A model generated the notes under the pieces. It did no database searches. It saw only the letters and a list, made by a program, of their open reading frames with translations, and was not told where the DNA came from. Shown here in pieces: positions 40,541 through 52,090 of a stretch of DNA of 64,000 nucleotides. The position numbers and the translations under genes were made by a program. How positions within the stretch are numbered: the first letter of the stretch is position 1; every line of letters begins with the position of its first letter. The stretch is from Amblyornis subalaris (lineage: Eukaryota > Chordata > Aves > Passeriformes > Ptilonorhynchidae): positions 4,893,459-4,957,458 of the forward strand of contig JACAXG010000026.1 of the NCBI GenBank assembly GCA_018881555.1. Direction: 5' to 3'.

Positions 40541-41610
40541 TATCAGAACCTCACCAGAAAATATTTAACTTTTAAGAAAGCTTTTTTGGCTTAAAAGTTC
40601 ATAACTGGCAAACAGAGAAAAATGGCCATCTCACTAGGAAGAAGCCTAGACACCAATATTCCAATTGAGAACAAAAGAAGCAAAACTTGTGAGGTTTTAT
40701 TTTGAATCCAAGAGCCATTTTCCTCACAACACAGGAACCATGCCTGAAAGAAAAAGTGAAGCAGAAGAGGCTGCAGGGACTGGGTGAAAGCTGTGCACTT
40801 CACAACAACACAAGACTGCAAAGAGACAGAGGGAATCTAAGCCTTATAGATATTATTCCTGTCATATTTCCCCTCTTCTATGACATAATTTGTAAAGGGA
40901 AAGAAGCAAAGAACAATAACTGACATATATGTAACTGAAAGTTCAAACTAGAGCTTCCATTTCCCAAGGAAAATTCAACAGGAGGCTTTCATTATAGAAG
41001 CAGAAAACTGCCTCAGATTCAAAACCATTAGTCCCCTCTGATCTTGAGCCTCACTTTTCACACAGGTACAGGAAAACAGGTTTATCTCAAACAAACACAT
41101 TTTTTAATTAAAGAACACTTCTTCTAGTAGAGACCACATTGCAGTAAAAAAAGCTTAACTGCAAGTCTGTAATTAACCTTTACAGCATTTGAGTTTACAC
41201 CAGTGCTGCTTCAGCCCTCAAATAGAGGAATTAAATGACCAAGGACAGAATCAACCCATAAGTATGTCAAATCAATAGGAACAGCAGGTGCAACAGGTCA
41301 GGAGAGGCAGCGGGCAGGAAAAAGTCCTCTTTTTTCATCTTTTTCCTTCAGTTATCTTGTGAATAGGTGAATAAAAATTACAATTCTGAAAAAAAAAAAA
41401 ATTAAAGTTTAAAAACAAGTTTTTGTTAATGGAAGAGCTATTGAAGGAAAGCCAAGAGATACATAAATGACATTCTCCAAAGAGACACAAAAAATTATTA
41501 ATCACTAACTCCACAGAGAATCTATTTTTATATTACCCTCCAAACCTGCTACAAGAGAAAAAGTGCCAGAGAGGAAAAAACACCATGCTAACAAGGATAT
41601 AAAAACTTAC

Positions 41611-41656
41611 CTGTAGGGCTTCCTTCTCCCTCCTCCTTCTAAATCAACCATTCTCC
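41611..41656 (-). other. Candidate optional untranslated exon
   Basis: On the minus strand a run of 14 T followed by CCTCACTTGTGAAG could act as an acceptor, although AAG is weaker than CAG. The next 46 bases are purine-rich (GGAGGAGGGAGAAGGAAG), like an exonic splicing enhancer, and end in CTACAG followed by GTAAGT, a perfect donor. A later acceptor, TTGATTTAG, would give a shorter exon. It lies between the CpG-island donors and the signal-peptide exon on the same strand, as an alternative 5' UTR exon would. It contains an ATG (41651-41649) whose frame would run across the junction and stop within the first 14 bases of the 37.9 kb exon. No transcript evidence is available here. Confidence 0.25.
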
Positions 41657-43432
41657 CTTCACAAGTGAGGAAAAAAAAAAAAAACAAACAAGCTAACCCC
41701 CACACCCTTTATAGTTCTCCAACCAGGACTCAGCTGAATTAAATAACATCTCAACCTTAATGCAGCTGTGCTCACACATTCCCTACACCAAAAAGCACAT
41801 AGGAAAAAAAATTTTAAAAAATCACCACCACTGTCTATTTCACTCTTTTTTTCTCCTCTAAAGTTACATGCATAACTCTACCTGATAAATAGCCACGAGA
41901 CTCACCAGCTCCACAGCCAAGAGAAAATGGCAAGAGGACCTTCTTCACATCTATTGACAATTAACTGTAACTAATTTAGAGTGAACCAGGTGCAGTCAGT
42001 TGGCAGGAAATCAGGGAACATGGATAAATCTGTCGTATGAAGGACTTAACAAAGTTTGAAGTCTGTTTTAGATGAGACTTCTGCTGAAGCAGTGTTGGCA
42101 TGAAAAGCTGGGAGGCTTTCAGCTGCATTACCAGAGATTTGTTGCCATCTCAGTGGCACGATCCATTAAAATCCATAGGCTTTGCAGAATTTGATGTGGA
42201 GGTGGCAATAACTTACATGTATTTTGCTTTCTTTCTGTTACTGCCTGGATTATTTTATGTGCTTTTGTCTTGTTTGAATTACTGAATACATCAACTGTGT
42301 ATACTTAAGTATCCTTTTTAGTATAATTAATTTACAAGTTTCTCTATAAAGCTATATTTTTAAAAAACAATATTTAGTCTCTGCAAGCATGCACTCCATA
42401 AATCTTTAGGAAATGANAAAAAAAAAATATGCCAGTGTCCTGGCAAATCATGGGAATGTCATTTGCCTCATAAAAGTGGAAGTTACCATTGCAGATGAAG
42501 TAGAATTTAGTCACTTAACTCCGTATTTAAAGAACAGCTTTCCTCCCCACACAGCACCTATGAAATATCTGGTATGGATATTAGGAAGAGATAAATTACT
42601 TCTCTGGCCACTGTTAATGCAGCCAGCCTCACATATCAGCTGGATCTCTCTGACATGGCAATATGATACAAAGGTTTTAGCAGGTACATAAAATGTTTGG
42701 AGTTATATAGTCATGGGGGGAAAAAAAAAAAGGGAAAAAAATGAAACCATCCTATACATATTTTGAATGTTAATGTCTAAGGAAATGCCAAGGGCAGACA
42801 GAATTTTTCCAATACAGATTACAAAGTCTAAACTGGATGCATTTTACATCCCTGAGACAAGATTCTGACCTTGCATGCACAAAAATCTATGGTACCAGCA
42901 GGCCTGTTTATATCCACATAACTGAAATCAGAACCTGGTCTGATGCATTAAAAAATAATTTAGTTTATCACTGATGTTTTACTTTGCCTGTTACAAAGAC
43001 TGTATTTTTTAACCTCATTTCTGTTAGTGCATTACCAAAGACATTATAAAAAGATCCCTCAGAGGGCCATCTGGGGAACCAGATACTATCTGATGAGGAC
43101 CTCCCTGCAGTATCAGGACTGTTTACACAATGTAATGATAAGATTTTTCCTGTTTAAATTCAGAAGCAATACAAGAGCAGCATAACAAGGTCCATACCAC
43201 ACCAGAGGTTTCCAGTGCTGCCCTCACTGGGCCAAAGCACTCCTGATCCTCAGTCTGAGCTGGCAGCCAGTGCCTTTGTGCACAGAAATGAAAGGCCATG
43301 AACTCCCACTCAGAAGAGAACAGATAACCCAGCACACCTGTCAGTTTGGAGACAGCCATGGCTCAACTGAGATGGCAAATCCACTGCTGGAACACAGCTT
43401 CTTGTGACATCAGAGCAGGGCCCTCTGTATAT

Positions 43433-44325
43433 AATGGAATCACAGAACCTTAGAAGGGTTTGTGTTGGAAGGGACCTGCCATGAGCAGGCACACCTTCCA
43501 CGAGACCAAGTTGCTCAGAGCCCCATCCACCCTGGCCTTGAACACTTCCAGGGATGGGGCATATACAGCTTTTCCGAGAAACCCATGCTGGTGCCTCAGC
43601 ACCCTCACAGCAATTTCTTCCTAATATCTGATCTAAACTTACCCTCTTTCAGTTTAACACCATTCTCCCTCATCCTGTCACTCCATGCCCTTGTAGTCTC
43701 TCTCCATGTTTCCTGTAGGCTCCCTTCAGGTACTGAAAGGCCACAAGTAGGTCACCCCAAAGTCTTCTCTTCTCCAGGCTGAACAATCCCAATTCTCTCA
43801 GCCTTTCCTCATAGCAGAGGAGCTCCATCCCTCTGATCATCTTGGTGGCCTCCTCTGGACTGGCTCCAGCAGCTCCATGTCCTTCCTGTGCTGTGCCCCC
43901 AGGGCTGGATGCAGCACTGCAGGTGGGGTCTCAGCAGAGCGGGGCAGAGGGGCAGAATCCCCTCCCTGCCCTGCTGCCCACGGGGCTTTGGATGAGCCCA
44001 GCCCAGGGGGGTTTCTGGGCTCCCNGCACACATGGCCAGGCCATGTCCAGCCTCTCACCCACCAGCACTCACAAGCCCTTCTCCCAGGGCTGCTCTGGAT
44101 CTGTTCATCCCCAGCCTGGATTGATGCCAGGGGATGCCCTGACCCAGATGCAGCACCTTGGACTTGGTCTGTTAAACCTGATGAGATTCCCACGTGCCAC
44201 ATCTCGAGCTTGTCCAGGTCCCTCTGGATGGCATCCCACCCTTCAGGTGTGTCAACAGCACCGCTCAGCTTGGTGTCATCTGCAAACTTGCTGAGAGTGC
44301 TCTCGACCCNCTGTGTCACTGATGA
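43433..44325 (-). mobile_element. CR1 LINE, longest copy, RT end to 3' end
   Basis: Close to 900 bases of minus-strand CR1 run from the reverse transcriptase catalytic region through the rest of the second open frame to the 3' untranslated end. The minus-strand translation reads [19 protein letters not shown], which includes the FADD catalytic box. Downstream residues such as PRNPPGLGSSKAPWAAGQ and [14 protein letters not shown] match the usual CR1 C-terminal order, with breaks. The 5' three quarters of the element are missing. Two Ns fall inside at 44026 and 44310. The 3' end on the plus strand begins GGAATCACAGAACCTTAGAA. It cannot be active. Confidence 0.93.
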
Positions 44326-46918
44326 TGTCTTCTTCAGTTCAGCATGCCTGACAGAAGCTTCTGTGGTGTAATTTCCAACTTTCCAAAACATATTTAGTAA
44401 GAGTGATTCGGAACCTCAGCTAGCAATTATTGATTGTTCAGTAATGTACTAAATCATTAAGTCACTAACTTATAATCAGGTTTGCTTTCAGAACCTTTCA
44501 AAGTTTAAGTAATTATTGATTCTTCCACACACTCTGATTAAAATTTAAAGTGAAAAATGTAAGAGTTGTAATATTTTTAAGATTGAATTTTTTTAACATC
44601 AGATTAATGTTATAAAGAAAACAACATGGGTACTGTTAGGAGAAACAAAAATTACCTACAGATATACTGTAACTGTGAATTAATGGTTCCTGAATGAAGG
44701 CAAATATGTTTTAAGCTGGGCCTTTAGAAAGATATTTTCTTCCATTCTTTTGTGTATCAAAACCTATCAATTTCACTTTTATGAAACACTATGAACCTTC
44801 ATGGCAACTTCATTAAGACTTAAAAAGGGTTTTTTCCCCAAATAAAAAAAAAAAAACTTCCTTTGCAATAGAAAGTTTAATTATTGGATGACTTTAGCTT
44901 TTAANATTTTTCATCCGATTGTTCAGATGATAGGCTCTGATACAGGAATTGGCTGTATCACTATAGAGAGCAGCAGATAGTTGTGGAAACTACAACCATT
45001 TACTTCACGAATGGTTAGACNAGATCATGTGAATGATCTCACTGGGGAATATCTGTGGGCTGCAGTGGTCTATCTCACTAGGTTAGTATAATTTTTTAAC
45101 AATCCTAAGAAGAAGAATATCATCCACATTCAGTTAACACTGATATTTTAGTCTTTAAGTCTTTCTCATTCACAGAAGAGAACAAATCTAATGAGTAAAT
45201 AACACTGTGACCAATAAATATAAATTCCCTAATTACAATCACTCATACAATCTGTTTCTGCATTAACAGATCAAAATCAATATAATTGACTTTTGTCCCA
45301 TAAACCCATTTGTTTTGGTGTTCTTTGCTATCTCATACACTGAGAAGTAAACTTACAATGCATTAAGAAATTTCAGGTAACTGGCTCTGCCAATACAGCA
45401 TGAAAGATGAGGAAAAAGTGAGTAGAAGAGTAATACATTTTTCACAAAGTATTGGATCCCATGAACAACTTAATGATGTTTGAAAGTGAGAAAATATGAG
45501 GACCAAAAGTTTTCAAGTTACTGAGTGATAATAATGGGGCTATCTATTGTGCATCCATCACCTTGAAGTGCCTGACACATATTTTGGACTGTTTTCATGC
45601 ATTTTCTTTATGATGATTAATAGTGGCATTGTACCCTCCAAAATAGCAGCCCATCACACAGAGAAAGGTGTACTAAATTAAATTCAGATGATAACTATTT
45701 TGATCTCAAACACATATGGAGAATAATACTGAAAGATTAGAACAAAAAAGAACCTGTGAGAAATTCTGATGTTTAAGATGAGGGTTGAGAACAAAGAGCA
45801 GAGAAAAAGGAGTAGGGACAAAATACACTGCTAAAACGTCTGCACTTCTCTGAAGCATCCATTATTCTGATCTCTTTTCCCCACTCTATATTTACATTAG
45901 AAAATGGTGAGGTTTAAGATGTATTTTCTTGTGTAACACTTTAAAGGAGAAAGGGGCGAACTACACTAGATAATTAAATTTCTTTAAAAGGAAGAAATAA
46001 AAGTTGTTGTGTATCACTTGCCCACCTTTCACGTCCTGGACATTCTACTGTGGTCTGGTTTGTCTCTAACACACATCAGAAGCCCACAGAGGTTGATGTA
46101 ACTTACATTTGTTTCCTTCTGGGACGTTAAACATTTTGGCTAAGCCATCTCTTCACTTTTTTTTAGTGGATGGGGAAACAAAATCAGAATAGAGACACTC
46201 CACCAGTGCCTTTTGGTGGAAGCAGGGCTTCCAAGCCCCTTACGGTGACCAAAGCAACATAAAGACTTTTCAGTGCAAGTGCTGACACATTTTAGCCTGC
46301 TGCCTAGGAGGATGAAGGCAGATACTACGGCTCGCGAACAAGCTCTAACCCTAACTTCNTCTTTCCAGAGCTGGAATTTAGCAGGGGAATTTTCAAGGTG
46401 TGCCCTTTGTTCTGACTCAACAAGAAAAGGGAAAAAAAAAATCCCAATTCCCATCCCAACACCCAGAAGAGTAGGTATAATGACTCTCTGCATGAGTGTC
46501 ATATGTATATTTAATGCCTGGAAACCACTCTGAAATATCTGGATGCATCATACACAAGCGGGAATGGTGAACTGCTGCTGGAACTCGCTCNGGAACCGTG
46601 CAGTCCTGTCTTCTCTAGGGAGTGCAGAAGCAGAACCACACTGCAGCTTCCCCAACATGGAAATCAATCACTCAGTCTCTTGCAGCAGTCAGCAGACTTG
46701 CAGTTCTTCATGGAGAGCAACCAAGGGATGGGAGATGGCAGGCTGACTTGGGGATCTGCTCAGGTGCATACAAGCAGGGCGGTAAAGTCTCAGGAGGTTC
46801 ATAAAGACTGATACCCCTCCTAACCACGAACAAATGAATAAGTCCCAGTTGTGCTATTTGATATGCACAGGATTTCCAAATGTGCCTGAGAGCAAGTTTA
46901 GTCCCTGCTGGCTTTTTC

Positions 46919-46943
46919 TTTTTTTTTTTTTTTTTTTTTTTTT
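46919..46943. repeat. Poly-T tract, 25 bases
   Basis: A run of 25 T follows CTTTTTC and precedes CCCCACAC. On the minus strand it is a poly-A run. It is the longest homopolymer in the window and a likely source of sequencing error. No clear retrocopy precedes it on the minus strand. Confidence 0.9.
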
Positions 46944-49900
46944 CCCCACACTTATAAATGTTTGTAATAATATTGTACAGGAATATTTAGAAAAACTAAA
47001 TTAGCTGAAGGTTGATCTATTGAATACATTCCAGTGAAGCACCACATAGTATAGCTAACAAATCTGATCATGATTTAATAAATTATTAAATTACAGTGTT
47101 GTCTATATACTACATATTTTTACATTATTACCACTAACAGGAATACTAGCACAGTTATTCCTGTAAATTCCCCCTGCCTGACCTAAAATAATTTTGATTG
47201 ACTCGAAAAAAAACAAACCAGGGCAGAATAACTGTGAATAACGGGAAAACTCAAAAAATCACCTAATTATTTGAGTAAGAGTACCAATGGAGATGGAAAC
47301 AGTTGGTTGGGGTTTTTCCTGTTATGTTGAGTATGCAAAATCCAAGTAGGCATAAATGCCAGGGGAATGAGATTGTTAATGTTCCATCCATACCAGCAGT
47401 CATACCTTCATATGTTCAGAGAGTGCATAATTTACCAAAAAGTGTTTTGAGAGTAGTCTAGAAGTTTTTAATATTTATTAGAATCATGCTTACATCTCTT
47501 TTAAAGGATCTCTCCAGAGTTTAGCTGTCTGGGCTTCTACAGGATGAAAAGCACGATGGCTAGTAAATTTTAAAATCCTCACGAAATTCTTTGAATAACT
47601 TTCCCACGNATAACTATGTTGCATCTAGTGATTTTAAAGGCCTGATCCACGAGAGCCAGAAACCTTTGAGGGCAGACACTTACCCTCTGTGACCTCAAGA
47701 GGTCTTTATTCTGACCAAGCTTCCTGAGAATGTGCCACCTTAAGTCCATTGTTCATCCAATATTTTATATCCTTGATTCTAGGCTCTAGCTGGTGTGCTT
47801 CTGTGACAGGAATTCCTTGTCTACAGGGTGAAGAGGGAAGGAAACGCTTCTGCAGCCATTAGTTTGGATTAATTGCTGTGGGCTTTTTGTCTTATGTTTA
47901 AAAGAAAAACCAGGACTGTTGGAGGTCCTGGGTTTTGAAAGCTGTCCTAATGAAAAAAAGTAAAGTTACTTTCCAAATCATGGTTTAAAACAGGTTAGAA
48001 AAGAACAAAACATTATACTGTGAAAATCAACATAGTATTTAGTATTGTTTTTCTCACAGCCAAGGGCATGCTGCCTTCCAGAAGCCCAGTCATGACTCCC
48101 AGTTAAGCCCCATGAAGTTGTGAGGTGCCAGGTAGAGCTGATGAAGAAATTCTGCTGATTGAGAAGCAGACCAGCAGATAAAAGAAAAATCAATGCCTGA
48201 GCATCAGTACAGTGTAATAAAAGCAATATCTCATTTTGACACCTTGACTGAGGGGATTTTTTGGACAAAGACTGTCATTATTTTTCCCCTTTCACCTAAG
48301 TTTAACCCCTGATGTCATGTTATGCTTTTCTGTGACTCCTGCCTCAGCTCCAACTGTAGCCACAGTGCTTGTTTCTCTTTCATAAAGGCTGGTGCTCTTC
48401 TGTTTTCTCCAGACTTTTCTCTCCCTCAGATTAAGCTAAACATGCACTAGGAGGAGATCAGAGACTAAATATTGTGACTGTGATACTCAGATAAACAGGT
48501 ACTTGGGCTCCAAGGACTTTTTCTCCTCCAAAGGTGCAGACTGCTTTCTCCTTCTCACAAAATATTCATCAGTAGGGACTTCATAGGTGGTCATTTGTTC
48601 TTCCTTACAACTTCCACTTGACCTTGTAACAGGTTCTCTGCATTCAATGTTTAAAGACAAAGCCCTCGAGCTGAAGGCACTCCTAAGTTTTTTCAATGAG
48701 CTGCACCATGGATAAAGATTTAATCTGATGCCAATTCCCCACATTCATTAAGATCAGTTATTCCACAGAAAAACCCAAATATTCCAAGGGAATTGATGTC
48801 AGATAAACTGTTTCTCCACTGCCCAGATAACCAACAAAGAAAAGCACTACTTCAAAACACTCTCTAAATAGATGACTTGGCTTTCAGCTTTGTAGGCGTG
48901 TTAAGAGATTTCAATTGCTACTTGTGAAAATGCCTGATGACGTCTCACAGTTGGGAAACTTAATTTTAGCACAAACAAGAAGTCAAGGAGGGACAAAGGA
49001 AGGTAATAACGCCCACCTNGTACTTGAACCTGCACAAAAATTTACATTTGAGACATTAATTCTCCTAAACTTCAGTAAAAACACATTAAGAAGTGGCTTT
49101 CATCCATAATGGTTTTTTTCTTATTGTTTCTTTAAGATATAGGACTGGTGGAATTTTTTTCATATTGATTCTAATGTTTACAACCTACCTAATTTAGGAA
49201 TTTTGGAATAAAGGGACTTTCAGTATAACCATTTTTCACTGTTGATTTTGAGAACTTGACATCAGAACAGACATTTTTTAATTCATTNTGAAGCCAGGGT
49301 AAAATGTGCAACTGAAATTCATACCTACTCAGAGAAGCAGCACACCATAACTACACCAGAAGCACTCCAGTAGCTTGAGCAACACATAGATCACATGGCA
49401 GCCCTCTGCATACAGGCAAAAGTCATTTAAGAGAGGAAAGACACACATTTACACTCAATTTCTGCATATTAAGTAAAAAGAAACTATACATCTGGTGTTT
49501 GGAGTTTTCTGCAATGGTACACGGGTTATTAACGTTACCAAGACTGACAACTGAATGTCCACTGTGTTAGTTACAGCAGCAGCCTTATGAACATCCTGTG
49601 CCTATAGGAATCATTCTCATTTCTCTGACTGACACTGCTGATGGAGTCTTGGATGGGAAAATGNAGGTAAACACCTCCTACAGCATCAGATTTGAGCTGC
49701 AGTAGATTGTACCTACTTCTCACCACCCAGCATGAGACACAAGACAAGGGAATCAATACTTTTAAAAGTTTTGGCTCTGTGTTTCTGGCTTATACTTTGT
49801 GTAATGACCAAAAGCAACCACCTATGTACTTGCTATATCCAGCTATATAAAAAATTCTAGAGAAACAGTGAAACATCTACCAGATATGAAGTACCTGAAA

Positions 49901-50878
49901 TGTAATAACTAGTATTTAAGTCCAAAATTAGTTCCCTTTATTAATTTCTNTAACATTAGGTATAAAATATGGTTGGTTTTCCACAAATATTCATGAAGTA
50001 TATTTAATGTAAGTTAAATCTGAAATAAGCAACCCAGTATCAACAACATTAAATAGAAGGCCATTCCTTTGACTAGGAGGATAATTATTTCCCTGGATTT
50101 AGAGCTGGTACCCTGCCTATTTTTGACGCAAGATATTTAACAATAAAGTTAGAGACTATTTTTATAATTCTATAGGCCTATGTAAGGACCTATCTTGAGT
50201 ATTACTATTCCTTCTGGACCAGAAATGCTTTATCTATACACACATGTACACAGTGGACATATTTCCACTTACACAAACTTATGAGAACTACAAAAAAGAA
50301 ATTAAAAAAAAGGCCTCCTTCTGTGTTGTTTGCACAGAGCTTAAATTTATCAGGTTCGGTTTTCTTTGNTGGTACATGCCTGTAGTGAAGTGTCATCACA
50401 TTTATTTGCATTTGTATTACTTCTTCCAGAGCTAATTACAACTATTTTTCTTGCCTAACTTTTTTCTGTACTATTACCTTCAGCAAAATTAAATGTATNG
50501 TGCTAGTTTCAAATTAATAAAGGAAGTCTGCAATTTCCAATTTACATAGTGCACTCCAGTACCTTTTATGAGCTAAACTGCTTGGTATATTGCGATCTAT
50601 AATTTGAAATAACCGGCATTTTTATGCATTAAATTGTAGGTAAGAGAGGATAAACGAGCAAAACTCCGATGCTTTTTCTTCACGCCGGCACGTTATTGAC
50701 TCCTCCCTTAGCTTTGGCNTTAGGATTCTGAGGGATGCCCAGAACGAGCCCAGCTGGAAGCACAGCGCAGCTTTGCACCAGGTGTCACCCCCGCCGCCCT
50801 TGGGCTCCGCGCCCCCCGGAGCCCACCGACCTCTCCCGCTTTCCCACCCCCAGCCCCGGCAGAACTTGGAGAAGTTAC

Positions 50879-51060
50879 CTGGCGNGAGGCACCTGCCGAG
50901 GGAGCACAGGCGCCGGGGGCGGTGCGGGGGCCGGGGACCGCCGCTCCCGGGAGATGCGCGGAGGGAGGAGGATGCTCCGCCGCGCCCACCCCCGCCCCCG
51001 GAGTGAGCCCCCGGCCCGGCTCGGGCTGTGCTGGGGCTAAACCGCAGGATTCCGCCCTCA
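50879..51060 (-). other. Alternative untranslated first exon, approximate start
   Basis: The 3' boundary is set by a minus-strand donor, CGCCAG followed by GTAACTTC, with the last exon base at 50879. A weaker alternative, GGCAG followed by GTGCC, lies about 16 bases upstream. The start cannot be fixed from sequence, and the value given is only a placeholder inside the island. The exon would be spliced to the acceptor at 37978, or first to the candidate exon at 41.6 kb. An N at 50885 lies close to the donor. Confidence 0.45.
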
Positions 51061-51103
51061 TCGCCTTTTTTTAATCTCTCCGCTCCTGCCCCCCACCTCT
51101 TAC

Positions 51104-51300
51104 CTGGGCGGCGGGAGCCCCGGAACGCGGTCCCGGGAGATGCGGGAGGCGCGCCCGAAGTTTGCCGGGGGAGGGCTGGCGCAGATCCCGCTGGAATTGA
51201 AGCCCCCGAGGTGCGCGGTCCGTAGTTCGCACAGTCCAGGCGGAGCAAGCTCACTTGCTCTGCTAAAGGGGATTAAAAAAAAGAAGGGGAGCGGATGGAG
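51104..51300 (-). other. Alternative untranslated first exon, approximate start
   Basis: A minus-strand donor, GCCCAG followed by GTAAGAGG, fits the consensus better than the one at 50879 and sets the last exon base at 51104. The 5' end is uncertain and the coordinate is a guess. The island continues to about 51.55 kb. It may be the main first exon, with 50879 used in other transcripts, or the two may belong to one longer exon with alternative donors. Both lack a long conserved-looking coding frame from an ATG. Confidence 0.5.
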
Positions 51301-51749
51301 AGCGAGGGGAAGGCCCCCGTTCCTACGGGCTCCTGCAGCCGAAGGGAGGAGTTAGTTTAATTAGAGGCCGCGCTCCCGGGAAACGTGCCCGAGTGGGCGC
51401 ACAGACGGGCGGGGCGGGAAAGTTGCGGCGCTCCCGAGCTCCAGCACCGCGGACAGCGGCACCGGCCCGGCCCCGGGGTACCCGGCAACAGCACGTGGGC
51501 AGCACNCCGCCTGCCGGACCCGTAATGGAAAACCGGGCAAGCTGTTCCAATCGTAAATTTTTATCACCCNTTGAAGATGGCATGCTACCGCTCCTGGGAT
51601 TTTCGCCAAGCGGTTGCTGCCATCACCCTCTCCAAATAGGGGTCAGGTCACGAGTGCCTGAAGAATCACTGATATCCCCGCCAATACACAGAAATTATAC
51701 TTTATTGCGTGTATTCTGACAGATCAGTGATCCGCTACCACTGTCTGGT

Positions 51750-51885
51750 AAATATTATTAACCTCATTCTGCAGCTGAGGACATTGGGACAGAGAGGTTA
51801 AGAAATGATTGAGGTTTCATACATAGAGCCACATCCCTGTATGACTCCAGATCTGCACGTACTTCACCTCTTCAGATCATTTCTT
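51750..51885 (+). mobile_element. MIR-like ancient SINE relic
   Basis: The stretch CTCATTCTGCAGCTGAGGAC, then GGGACAGAGAGGTTAAG, and later TGACTCCAGATCTGCACG follow in order the MIR core and its L2-related 3' part ('CATTTTACAGATGAGGAAAC', 'CAGAGAGGTTAAG', 'CTGACTCCAGAGCC'). The match is imperfect, as expected for a family active before the bird-mammal split. It lies about 200 bases upstream of the CpG island relative to the host gene and is followed at once by a CR1 insertion. Confidence 0.7.
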
Positions 51886-51910
51886 TCCCTCCTCCTTGCT
51901 TCTTGTATTT

Positions 51911-52090
51911 AATCATGGAATCAAGAGAATCACAGAATAGTTTGGGTTGGAAGGGAACTTAAAGACCATCTCGTTCCAACATCCCTGCCATGGACAGGGA
52001 CACCTTCCACTAGCCCAGGTTGCTCAGAGCATCCAACCCGGCCTTGGACACTTCCAGGGATGGGGCATCCATAACTCCTCTAGGCAGCTT
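51911..52090 (-). mobile_element. CR1 LINE 3'-end fragment
   Basis: The plus strand reads AATCACAGAATAGTTTGGGT, TGGAAGGGAACTTAAAGACC, GGACAGGGACACCTTCCACT and TTCCAGGGATGGGGCATCCA, the reverse complement of the CR1 3' end. An upstream AATCATGGAATCAAGAGAAT probably represents the terminal 8-base repeats. It is 5' truncated and non-coding, in the upstream flank of the CpG island. Confidence 0.92.

Larger units (their letters stand above)
37978..50878 (-). other. Inferred first intron in the 5' untranslated region
   Basis: This spans from the CpG-island donor (intron from 50878, or from 51103 for the alternative first exon) to the acceptor at 37978. It holds CR1 copies at 38.5, 40.2 and 43.4 kb, a 25-base T run at 46.9 kb and a candidate optional exon at 41.6 kb. 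Open frames inside it are short. Another strong donor sequence (AGAGG followed by GTAAGTG) ends at 47684, but no convincing acceptor precedes it. Splicing of these two ends to each other is inferred from strand, order and splice signals only. Confidence 0.5.
50690..51550. promoter_or_regulatory. CpG island promoter of the leftward gene
   Basis: GC content and CpG density rise sharply against AT-rich flanks. The region contains GC boxes such as GGGCGGGGCGGG near 51410 and several CCCCGCCCCC-like strings near 50990. Both minus-strand splice donors at 51104 and 50879 lie inside it and no plus-strand donor of similar quality was seen, so the main transcription is probably leftward. No TATA box is obvious, as usual for CpG-island promoters. 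Open frames of up to 210 codons here reflect the scarcity of stop codons in GC-rich DNA and are not called as genes. Confidence 0.75.

Noticed and set aside
47684..47740. Minus-strand donor AGAGG then GTAAGTG in the first intron
   Set aside because: The donor is strong, but no pyrimidine-rich acceptor stands at a sensible distance, so no exon was called.
50622..51254. 210-codon minus-strand open frame over the CpG island
   Set aside because: It is rich in Gly, Pro, Arg and Ala, as chance translations of CpG islands are. It crosses both predicted donors, and two Ns interrupt it.
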